A stretch of DNA of 64,000 nucleotides from Aquimarina amphilecti (GTDB lineage: Bacteria > Bacteroidota > Bacteroidia > Flavobacteriales > Flavobacteriaceae), in contig NZ_FOAB01000001.1 in assembly GCF_900109375.1 (NCBI RefSeq), positions 682,001 through 746,000 of the forward strand. The letters run 5' to 3'. Position 1 is the stretch's first letter. Each line of letters begins with the position of its first letter. The notes under the pieces were generated by a model that was not told the DNA's origin, did no database searches, and saw only the letters and a program-made list of their open reading frames with translations. A program made the translations under genes and the position numbers. This document shows, in pieces, positions 8,738 through 16,731 of this stretch.

Positions 8738-9424
8738 TCACAAATCCTTTTGAAAACTAACTAAAACCGTCTTTTTTAATCTTGTACTAATTGGGATTAT
8801 ATGATCACCAATAACAATCCGCTTATCTATAATTTTATCAACTTTATATTTTGAAATTATATAAGACTTATGCGTTTGAATAAACTCATCTTGAGGCATT
8901 TGATCCTTAAAACTTCTTAAGGACATATGTGTAATTATTGTTTCACTAGACGTTACTACTTTGACATAGTTCTGCATAGCTTCTGCAAATAAAACATCAT
9001 CTATATTGATTTTTTTTAGCTGTTTTTCACTTTTTAAAAACAATACTCTATTTTTAGTTTTATGACTATAATAGTTATTCACTTTATTAGCAGCTTGCAA
9101 AAAACGTTCAAATGAAATAGGTTTTACTAAATAATCTAAAACATTGTACGTGAAGCTTTCTAATGCATAATCCTCATAAGCAGTAGTCATAACAATTGAA
9201 GGTGAATTCTTTAACTTCTTTAACCAATCTATACCCGATAGAATTGGCATATTTATATCCAAAAAAATTAAATCTATCTGATTAGTTTCTAGATAATGAT
9301 TGGCTTGCAATACATTTTTGCAAAGGGCAATAACGTTTAAAAATGTGACTTCATTGCAATAATCTGCAATACCTTCTCTCGCTATAGGCTCATCATCTAT
9401 AATTAAACAGTTTAACTCTTTCAT
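8738..9424 (-). CDS. LytTR-family response regulator
   Basis: This 228-residue regulator has a receiver domain (IIDDEP acid pocket, phospho-acceptor Asp in LIFLDINMPILSG, Lys in YLVKPISFERF). The C-terminal LytTR domain contains FIQTHKSYIISKYKV and ends IPISTRLKKTVL. It lies 10 bases after the LytS-type kinase gene at 9435-10454, so they form an operon. The two genes are divergent from a four-gene enzyme cluster starting at 10657, which is a plausible target. That link rests on position only. Confidence 0.92.
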   Translation of the reverse strand: MKELNCLIIDDEPIAREGIADYCNEVTFLNVIALCKNVLQANHYLETNQIDLIFLDINMPILSGIDWLKKLKNSPSIVMTTAYEDYALESFTYNVLDYLVKPISFERFLQAANKVNNYYSHKTKNRVLFLKSEKQLKKINIDDVLFAEAMQNYVKVVTSSETIITHMSLRSFKDQMPQDEFIQTHKSYIISKYKVDKIIDKRIVIGDHIIPISTRLKKTVLVSFQKDL

Positions 9425-9434
9425 TTTTTAAACG

Positions 9435-10454
9435 TTATAAATTAATAGAAAGGTTTACAATATGATTAACCTCCTCTTTTGTGATGTTTAGTTGATGCTT
9501 ATTTGGATATAATAATGTTAATCGTTTTTGCACATTATTTAACCCAATTCCTCCTACTCTATTTTCATTAATTAGTCTTTCATAACTATTAACAACCATT
9601 AATAATAGTGTACCATCTACTTCCGAAATATTAATTTTAATAGTATTAGAATCACTATCTATATGATTGCTACAATGTTTAAAAGCATTTTCTATAAATG
9701 GAATTAATAATAAAGGAGCTATTTTTAACGTGGGGTTTTCAAGTTTAATATCATAATCTAATCTAACATCGGTACCTCTTCGAGTTTCTTCAATTTTTAT
9801 GTATTTAAGTACGTAATCTAGTTCTTTTTCTAATAAAATATGACTGTTACTTTCATAAAGTTGATATCGTAATAAATCCGAAAATTGATGTAATGTTTCT
9901 TTTGCTAAACTGTTGTTTTTACCAATTAGATGATAAATATTATTAATTCCATTAAACAAAAAATGAGGGTTTAGCTGAGCTTTTAGATATTTTAATTCAG
10001 TTTTATAGGTTTCTTCTATTAGTTTTTGCTTTAGCTTTTCGGATTTTCTAAACTCCAATTTAAGGGCATAATAAAAACCTGCTATTACATATACTAAATG
10101 TACCATAAGACTGCTTATAAAACCACATAAATAAGGTTTATCTATTTTATAGATATTATAAACAATACTATCACAATAAGACTCTATTATAGAAATAATG
10201 ATAATAACAACTATGGTTAATATGTAATAAATTGCTTTATTTTTAAGCGGATAAATTAAAGGGTATAACCAAAAAACTTGGGAGTAAAATAAAATCGCAT
10301 TAAACAATATTCCATAAGTATATGCATAGGTAAGACTTTCATCAGATGCAGAAAACCCATTCCAATTAAAATCAGAACCTACGGCTACGAGCCAATAATT
10401 TAGGAGCCAAATTAATATATGCCCAACTATAAGGGTTAATTTGGATGTATTCAT
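9435..10454 (-). CDS. LytS-type membrane sensor histidine kinase
   Basis: This 339-residue protein has four predicted membrane helices in the first 150 residues, with no large periplasmic sensor domain. A His-kinase domain follows with the phospho-accepting His in LNPHFLFNGINNIYHLI. The GHKL ATPase has LLLIPFIENAFKHC as N-box and GGIGLNNVQKRLTLLYPNKH as G-box. This is the common Bacteroidota LytS/YehU-like layout. It is followed by its LytTR regulator after a 10-base gap. The signal is unknown. Confidence 0.92.
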   Translation of the reverse strand: MNTSKLTLIVGHILIWLLNYWLVAVGSDFNWNGFSASDESLTYAYTYGILFNAILFYSQVFWLYPLIYPLKNKAIYYILTIVVIIIISIIESYCDSIVYNIYKIDKPYLCGFISSLMVHLVYVIAGFYYALKLEFRKSEKLKQKLIEETYKTELKYLKAQLNPHFLFNGINNIYHLIGKNNSLAKETLHQFSDLLRYQLYESNSHILLEKELDYVLKYIKIEETRRGTDVRLDYDIKLENPTLKIAPLLLIPFIENAFKHCSNHIDSDSNTIKINISEVDGTLLLMVVNSYERLINENRVGGIGLNNVQKRLTLLYPNKHQLNITKEEVNHIVNLSINL

Positions 10455-10656
10455 TTCCTATTGTTTATGACAAAGAAAAGCATAATTTATTTTCTTAAAG
10501 TTTGCTTTGACGTTCATACATAGATATTCTACGCTTATCAAATAATTATCTATAGAAGCTATTTTTTTCTATTGTTTTGTTACAAATAAATAAAATAATA
10601 AGTAACCCTAGGTAACAACATAAATGCTGTAGCGTCTTAATTTAAAAGGATAAAAA

Positions 10657-11310
10657 ATGATAACGAAAAATACACAAAAAATAGGAGGAGTATGTTCAAT
10701 ATTTCAATCTCTTATTTATATTACTGCTTTCATCGTATATGGAGGTATATTAACATATCCAGATGAAAATGCCACCGTTGTTGAAGAATTAAATTTCTTA
10801 TCTGAGAATTATAAAATCTTATCAATTTTAAATTTCACAAGTTATATACTATTTGGGGTATTATTGACTGTTTTAGTGTTAGCTATTCATAAACGACTTA
10901 AAAGAGATTCTCCTGATTTATCTAAATTAGGCCTTCTCTTTGGTGTTATTTGGGCTGGATTAGTAATTGCTTGTGGTATGATAACAAATATTGGGCTCAA
11001 TACTATACTTGAAACCGGAATCACATCACCAGAAAATGCCATGCAAATTTGGTCAAGTATAAGTATAGTGTCTGAAGGACTAGGCGGTGGAAATGAAATT
11101 GTAGGTGGAATTTGGGTATTGTTGATCAGTATCATATCTATAAATAATAAGTCATTTTCAAAACTCTTAACTTTACTAGGTATTATTGTTGGTACAGCAG
11201 GTGTATTAACTATATATCCTTTAGATCTTTTTACAGAGATCTTTGGTATTAGTCAAATAATTTGGTTTTTATGGATAGGAATAGTAATGATTCGTAAACC
11301 AAATATATAA
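10657..11310 (+). CDS. multi-pass membrane protein, DUF4386-like
   Basis: This 217-residue protein has about six hydrophobic segments spread over its length (for example IFQSLIYITAFIVYGG, LLTVLVLAIHKRL, WVLLISIISI, IIWFLWIGIVMI). It resembles DUF4386-type membrane proteins of unknown function. AAAGGA lies about 6-12 bases before the ATG as a fair ribosome-binding site. It heads a same-strand run with two hydrolases and a reductase. Nothing in the sequence points to a substrate. Confidence 0.7.
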   Translation: MITKNTQKIGGVCSIFQSLIYITAFIVYGGILTYPDENATVVEELNFLSENYKILSILNFTSYILFGVLLTVLVLAIHKRLKRDSPDLSKLGLLFGVIWAGLVIACGMITNIGLNTILETGITSPENAMQIWSSISIVSEGLGGGNEIVGGIWVLLISIISINNKSFSKLLTLLGIIVGTAGVLTIYPLDLFTEIFGISQIIWFLWIGIVMIRKPNI

Positions 11311-11361
11311 CAGAAGTGAATGGTTTATTAATAAAAAAAACAATTACCAAAAGTTAAACCA

Positions 11362-12225
11362 ATGAAATCACTTTTTAGAACAGTTAAGGGAAAGAAAGAA
11401 ATTTTAAGTTTATATGACCAAAAACTAGCTGAACTTAAGATCCAATATGAATACCTTAAAATTGATTCTTCCTTTGGTAAAACTAACATTATTGCAACCG
11501 GAATATCATCGAAACCACCCATAATTCTAATTCACGGTTCTAATGGTTGCGCCCCTATCGCTATTCAAACATATCCAAATTTACATAAGAGTTTTAGAGT
11601 TTATGCAATTGATGTTTTGGCACAACCTAACAAAAGTGCAGAAACAAGATTAAGCATGAAAGATGATTCTTATGGAAAGTGGATAAACGAAATAATTAAT
11701 TCTCTAAAGATCGAAAATGTTATTCTAGCTGGCTTTTCGTTTGGAGGTTTAATAATATTAAAAGCTCTTGAGTTTGATGAAAGTAAAATTAAAGAAGTTT
11801 ATTTATCATCACCTGCGTACATTATAAACGGAAATCCTTTAAAAACTTTATTCAAAATATTTATTCCAATGAAAAGATTTATAAAGACTAATAGAAGCAA
11901 ATTTATTGAACAATTTTTATCTGAAGTATTTACTGAACGTGATGAATTTGCAGTTAAATTTTTATCAAAGGTATTTAAGCATTTCAAAATGGATTTTACA
12001 CCTGTTCCAGTAATTGATTCAAAGAAAGGAAATTCGATTATTACACCGATTACATTATTTGCCGGAGAAAAAGATATTCTTTTCCCTGGAAAGAAAATGA
12101 TAAAAAGGGCACAAAAGATATTTCCGAGTTTAAAAAGTGTAATGCTTATTAATAATTCTAAACATGTCCAAAGCGGACTACAGAATAATTTAATTGAAAA
12201 AACAATAATAGAAAACAGCTTGTAA
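11362..12225 (+). CDS. alpha/beta hydrolase
   Basis: This 287-residue protein has an alpha/beta hydrolase fold with the oxyanion region IILIHGSNG (about 54-62), the nucleophile elbow AGFSFGGL (Ser126), a likely acid Asp238 in LFAGEKDILFP and a catalytic His268 in NNSKHVQSG. There is no signal peptide, so it is a cytoplasmic esterase- or lactonase-type enzyme with unknown substrate. It lies 51 bases after the DUF4386-like gene and 38 bases before the flavodoxin-fold reductase, so co-transcription is likely. Confidence 0.85.
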   Translation: MKSLFRTVKGKKEILSLYDQKLAELKIQYEYLKIDSSFGKTNIIATGISSKPPIILIHGSNGCAPIAIQTYPNLHKSFRVYAIDVLAQPNKSAETRLSMKDDSYGKWINEIINSLKIENVILAGFSFGGLIILKALEFDESKIKEVYLSSPAYIINGNPLKTLFKIFIPMKRFIKTNRSKFIEQFLSEVFTERDEFAVKFLSKVFKHFKMDFTPVPVIDSKKGNSIITPITLFAGEKDILFPGKKMIKRAQKIFPSLKSVMLINNSKHVQSGLQNNLIEKTIIENSL

Positions 12226-12263
12226 TAATATAACTAAAAGGAACTCATGAATGAATTAAATAA

Positions 12264-12860
12264 ATGAACATTCTTATAATATACTGTCACCCAAGTAAGA
12301 ATTCATATACCTATGAAATTTTACAACAATTGAAATCAAACCTAAAAAAAGAACATATTGATTTTGAGATTTTTGATCTATATAAAATGAATTTTAAAAC
12401 TGATATGAGTGAAGAAGAGTATAGACGAGAAAGTTATGCTAATCTAGATATTCCAGTTGCTAAAGATGTACTAAAAGAACATCAAAAAATCAATAAAGCT
12501 GATTGTATCATATTTTTATATCCGGTATGGTGGAGTGATTGCCCTGCAAAATTAAAAGGTTGGTTTGATAGAGTTTATTCCGTTGGATATGCTTATGGTA
12601 CCGATGAAATAAAAGATAAGTCGAAAGTAATGAAAAAAATACCTAAAGGTATTGTAATTTGTACTGCGGGTCATTCAAATGCATTTTTAGATGAAATTGG
12701 TATAACAAAAAGTATGAAAAATGTAATGCTTGATGATAGACTTGGAAAAAGATTTAATAAAAAAGAAATGATAGTTCTAGGTGGTACAGCGGATATTTCC
12801 TTGGTAAGACCAATTCATGAAGAAGTAATTAATACAATAGGAAAAATCATAAAATCATAA
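12264..12860 (+). CDS. NAD(P)H-dependent flavin oxidoreductase, flavodoxin fold
   Basis: This 198-residue protein opens with MNILIIYCHPSKNSYTYEIL, the FMN phosphate loop of the NQO1/MdaB/KefF group. It keeps the second flavin-binding segment FLYPVWWSDCPAKLKGWFDRV and a later GIVICTAGHSNAF loop. Length fits NAD(P)H:quinone reductase-like proteins. It should use FMN or FAD to reduce quinones or electrophiles in the cytoplasm. It lies between two alpha/beta hydrolase genes on the same strand. A role in detoxifying small organic compounds would fit but is inference. Confidence 0.88.
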   Translation: MNILIIYCHPSKNSYTYEILQQLKSNLKKEHIDFEIFDLYKMNFKTDMSEEEYRRESYANLDIPVAKDVLKEHQKINKADCIIFLYPVWWSDCPAKLKGWFDRVYSVGYAYGTDEIKDKSKVMKKIPKGIVICTAGHSNAFLDEIGITKSMKNVMLDDRLGKRFNKKEMIVLGGTADISLVRPIHEEVINTIGKIIKS

Positions 12861-12937
12861 AATCATAAAACGCAGGGCTACTTTTATCTATTTTTAATAG
12901 ATAAGTAATACACTTAATAAAAACAGAAAATAAGCTT

Positions 12938-13831
12938 ATGAATCAAAGTCTCACGTACTATCTAGCCTTAATGGTTATTAAATTGAAGAAAGTAAAAAAG
13001 AGTTTTAGTAAAGACCCAATAGATTTTAAGAGACTAAGAAAAGAAGATGTATATAAACCAAAAGGTGTGTTTTTTAAAAAGAATGTGATTAGAAATTTTA
13101 AAATCTCTGATTCCCTAATAACGGAAATAGGACAAAAGAATGATCCAGACAAACTTCTAATATTCATTCACGGAGGTGCATTTATTTGCGGTCCGGCAAA
13201 ACACCATTGGGATACTATTAAAGCTATCGCTAAGCAAACTAATTATATGATTTGGTTGTGTAATTACCCAAAAGCACCAGAACATAAAATCTCAGAAATC
13301 TCAGATAATATAGATTCAATTTATAATGAAGCATTAAGGACCTACAAATCAAATCAAATTTCTTTTATTGGAGATTCTGTGGGAGGTACATTAATTACTG
13401 CATTAATCCAAAGACTAAATATCCAAAACGAAGGGTTACCTAATAAGATAATTCTTGTTTGTCCGGTTATGGACTCATCGATGTCAAACCCTGATATTGA
13501 CAAAGTAGATTTGGTTGATCCAATGCTCTCTAAAGTTGGTTTACTAAGTGCGAAAAAAATGTGTGCTGCGGGTATTGATCTGAAAAATCAAATGATTTCA
13601 CCATTATACGGAAGTTTTGAACGATTCCCTGAAACTATTTTATACTTAGCAGAAAATGATATTACTTATCCTGATCAAAAATTAGCTGTCGAAAAATTAA
13701 AAACTGCTAATGTTACTATGAAAATAGTAGAAGGTAAAAACATGCCACATATTTGGCCATTTCTACCTGTCATGAAAGAAGCTCAATCCTCACTAAAAGA
13801 AATCATAACACACTTAAATAAAGATCAATAA
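12938..13831 (+). CDS. alpha/beta hydrolase, HSL/steryl-acetyl hydrolase type
   Basis: This 297-residue protein belongs to the hormone-sensitive-lipase group of alpha/beta hydrolases. It has the HGG oxyanion motif (IFIHGGAFICG, His78-Gly80), the nucleophile elbow GDSVGGTL (Ser147), a likely Asp in YLAENDITYPD and the catalytic His in NMPHIWPF. This is a carboxylesterase signature. No signal peptide is obvious; the first 20 residues are mildly hydrophobic. It is the last gene of the cluster that began at 10657 and ends just before a strong hairpin. Confidence 0.87.
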   Translation: MNQSLTYYLALMVIKLKKVKKSFSKDPIDFKRLRKEDVYKPKGVFFKKNVIRNFKISDSLITEIGQKNDPDKLLIFIHGGAFICGPAKHHWDTIKAIAKQTNYMIWLCNYPKAPEHKISEISDNIDSIYNEALRTYKSNQISFIGDSVGGTLITALIQRLNIQNEGLPNKIILVCPVMDSSMSNPDIDKVDLVDPMLSKVGLLSAKKMCAAGIDLKNQMISPLYGSFERFPETILYLAENDITYPDQKLAVEKLKTANVTMKIVEGKNMPHIWPFLPVMKEAQSSLKEIITHLNKDQ

Positions 13832-13906
13832 ATTAGTTTTGAAACAATATACTTCTCTCCTACCCCTATTTAATATGATTTGGATAAATGGATTATTAGC
13901 TCAATG

Positions 13907-13950
13907 AAACTTTGGGAATAAAAACCTAGTTATTTTTATTCCCAAAGTTT
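13907..13950. terminator. bidirectional intrinsic terminator
   Basis: An 18-bp perfect inverted repeat (13907-13924 with 13933-13950, arm AAACTTTGGGAATAAAAA) has an 8-base loop. It lies between convergent genes. A-rich and T-rich arm bases supply a terminal U run in either direction. Confidence 0.85.
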
Positions 13951-13968
13951 TAAGACCACTATTATTAT

Positions 13969-16710
13969 TTATTGTTTTATAATCTTAATAGTTGATACAC
14001 TTTTCGATCCATTTATTTTAGCATAATACATGCCAGATGGAAGTGTGCCTAAGTTTATAGTTTCATCATTGCTTGAAATATTTTTCTTTACTACTACTTT
14101 TCCGTTCATATTATATACTCTGATAATTGAATTTTCCGCACCTTGAACTGTTACGGTATTTACTATTGGATTAGGATATAAAAATATAGTGCCATCCACA
14201 TAAACTTCAGGAGCTTTGGTATCATCAATTGGTGTAATAATCCAATGTAAATTTTCACTAGTGTTCGAGGAATTAAATAAATTTACGTTTTGGGCATTAC
14301 TACCATCATTGCCTCCGTTAATAGCAAAACCTGGTGCATTACGCTTAATTAACTTAAATGCTCCATTTCCAACAGCTACTTTTTGCCAATGTTGATTTTG
14401 GTTATTTTCCATGCAGGTCCATAAATACAAATTTTGGCCATTCGCACCATCTTTATCCCCATCAATACAATAATTGGTTCCTTGTTTCTGATAAGAATAG
14501 TATCCATTTCCACGATCAATTTCAATCCATTGTTGATTTATATTCGTTCTATTTTCTGACCATAGGTAAACATTTTGGGCATTAGCTCCGTCATGATCTC
14601 CATCGATAGCAAAACCTGGCGCATTTAGTTTAGTAATATGTACTAGAGTATTTTCTGATACATTATTTATTATCTCATAATCAAAAGTTTCCCAAGTTCC
14701 ATCTGCATTTCCCAACGGAAAAAGAGTACTATTATCAACATTCCAATTAGCCTGAATCCACCCATTATTAAATAAGCTTTTTAAAGCAACTTGATTTGAT
14801 CCTTTTTGTTCCCAACCAAAATTTTCCCAAGTACCTGGAGCATTCCCAGTTGCACGAATTGCTGCATTCCTATTGGTACCAACTACCTGAATATATTTAT
14901 CAGTACTCACAGATTTAAGGGCAATACAGCCATTAGTATGTTCCTCTACATAAAATAATGCTCTATCAGCTTCTTCTCCGTTAGCAATCAAATTAGAATT
15001 ACCTTCTGCAATAGTAATCCATTTTTGATCTCCACCAGATTTTCTTAATGCAATCATTTCTCCTATAGGAGCATTAGTAGTACAAATTGGTGTAGTAGGG
15101 TCATCACCCCATCCAAGTGTTGCAACATCTTCTGATGGGAATTCAGTTTCTGCTTTTATTCTAATATTACGGTAATATAATTCTGCTCCTTCGGATTGTA
15201 TTTGTATTTGACCACTAGTCACAGAATTTCCATTCCAAGTAGCATCTTGCAAAGCATTGACCATAACACCATTTACATAATGAATTGCTCTATCACCAAT
15301 GACAATAATTTCTAATAGGTTCCATTCGCCATTTGGTAATTCTGGATTTGACCCTGCTCTAATTAATGTTCCTGTATTCAGTGGCGCCATTGGCGTAAAT
15401 GTTAATCCTCCACTGTTTTCTGAAGGAACCAAACCTTGTGTACCAGCTAATCCAATATAATCACCCAAATCTCCTTCTTGTACCTGAAATTCCAGAGAAG
15501 ACTTCCAAACGTCCCAAAAAGTTCCATGATCCCCGTTAGCATGATATAGAATACCACTATCTCTTAATCTATCCAACCTAGGTTCCCATTTTAGTTCACC
15601 CCATTTAAACTCCATACTAAGATGGTAATTGCTATAGTCATTTAAAGTAGTAAGACCTCCATATACTTCGCCAGTAATGTATAGCTGCTTTTCTCCATTT
15701 TCTTCAATTATAGAAAAAACATTAGTAGGATCATTATCTAAACCCAAAGCTGTTCCTGAACCATTAGTTACATTGCTACTATTACCAGGTAAACCAGTTG
15801 TGCTATGCGGTACTCCCATCCATATTTCCCAACAATTCAAATCATTTTCTAAAAGATCTGTCCATTCACCAGTTAGATTACTTCCACAATCATTTATAGG
15901 TTCATCATTATCCAATCTATCCGACACCCAAAGCACCGCTTTTTCTATCATTATTCTAAAAGGCTCATTATCATTATAAGTAGATGCATTATGACCAAGC
16001 GCGGTATAAAATGATCTTCCACCATCATATTCTTTTAACCAAGATATTGGTCGAGTAGCATCGTAACTTTGGTTACCAGTAGATTGAACTTCTAAGAGAT
16101 TTTGATTCGTATCACTTAGTTGCCCACCATTAAGTTCCCAGTAGTACCATTCTTCTTCGTGTTCCCACATATCGCCAACATTTCCTATATGATTAATAAC
16201 AGGATGATTCATAAGAACATTCATTGTACCCGGTAGATTATTAGATGTATGATTTGGACTCGTCTGCACAATAGCCCCAACCAGTTCATTATACCAAGGC
16301 CAGGAAGACGCAGCGTTTGTATTTCTATAAGTATCTGTTGCCGAATGAAAACCAACAAATCCACCACCATTTTGTATAAAAGTTTCCAAAGCAGCTTTTT
16401 GACTAGCGTCTAAAAGGCTTCCTCCTGTCGTATTTGAAAATACAATGACCTCATAATTGGCCAGATTCTCAGTAGTAAAAACAGAAGCATCCCTAGTATT
16501 ATCAACAGACCAAGTATCGTGGTCAGTATTGGATCCTAATTCTTCTAGCATAGAGATACTAGCATTTATAGCACCAGTGTGTCTGAATCCATTAGTTTCG
16601 TGAAAAACTAAAACATTAAAATCTTGACTATAGGAAAATTGAATTAATAAAGAAAAAAGACAAGTTATCCATACGAGAGTTTTGTTAGTAATTGGAGATA
16701 GGGTTTTCAT
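13969..16710 (-). CDS. secreted ThuA-like / DUF1080 / ricin-B-type protein with T9SS tail
   Basis: This 913-residue modular secreted protein has a signal peptide (about 1-28) and a ThuA-like domain (about 30-268, from FNVLVFHETNGFRHTG to FYTALGH). A DUF1080/3-keto-disaccharide hydrolase-like jelly roll (about 275-535) follows, then a beta-trefoil-like region (about 548-690). Next is a ricin-B-type trefoil (about 695-833) with three QxW-like repeats (QQWIEI, QHWQKV, LHWIIT), and last a T9SS type A sorting domain (FLYPNP onward). ThuA and DUF1080 domains are linked to keto-sugar metabolism. It is the third gene of an operon, 21 bases after the preceding beta-helix gene. Substrate is unknown. 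Confidence 0.85.
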   Translation of the reverse strand: MKTLSPITNKTLVWITCLFSLLIQFSYSQDFNVLVFHETNGFRHTGAINASISMLEELGSNTDHDTWSVDNTRDASVFTTENLANYEVIVFSNTTGGSLLDASQKAALETFIQNGGGFVGFHSATDTYRNTNAASSWPWYNELVGAIVQTSPNHTSNNLPGTMNVLMNHPVINHIGNVGDMWEHEEEWYYWELNGGQLSDTNQNLLEVQSTGNQSYDATRPISWLKEYDGGRSFYTALGHNASTYNDNEPFRIMIEKAVLWVSDRLDNDEPINDCGSNLTGEWTDLLENDLNCWEIWMGVPHSTTGLPGNSSNVTNGSGTALGLDNDPTNVFSIIEENGEKQLYITGEVYGGLTTLNDYSNYHLSMEFKWGELKWEPRLDRLRDSGILYHANGDHGTFWDVWKSSLEFQVQEGDLGDYIGLAGTQGLVPSENSGGLTFTPMAPLNTGTLIRAGSNPELPNGEWNLLEIIVIGDRAIHYVNGVMVNALQDATWNGNSVTSGQIQIQSEGAELYYRNIRIKAETEFPSEDVATLGWGDDPTTPICTTNAPIGEMIALRKSGGDQKWITIAEGNSNLIANGEEADRALFYVEEHTNGCIALKSVSTDKYIQVVGTNRNAAIRATGNAPGTWENFGWEQKGSNQVALKSLFNNGWIQANWNVDNSTLFPLGNADGTWETFDYEIINNVSENTLVHITKLNAPGFAIDGDHDGANAQNVYLWSENRTNINQQWIEIDRGNGYYSYQKQGTNYCIDGDKDGANGQNLYLWTCMENNQNQHWQKVAVGNGAFKLIKRNAPGFAINGGNDGSNAQNVNLFNSSNTSENLHWIITPIDDTKAPEVYVDGTIFLYPNPIVNTVTVQGAENSIIRVYNMNGKVVVKKNISSNDETINLGTLPSGMYYAKINGSKSVSTIKIIKQ

Positions 16711-16731
16711 GAGTATTTATTTTTAAAAGTG

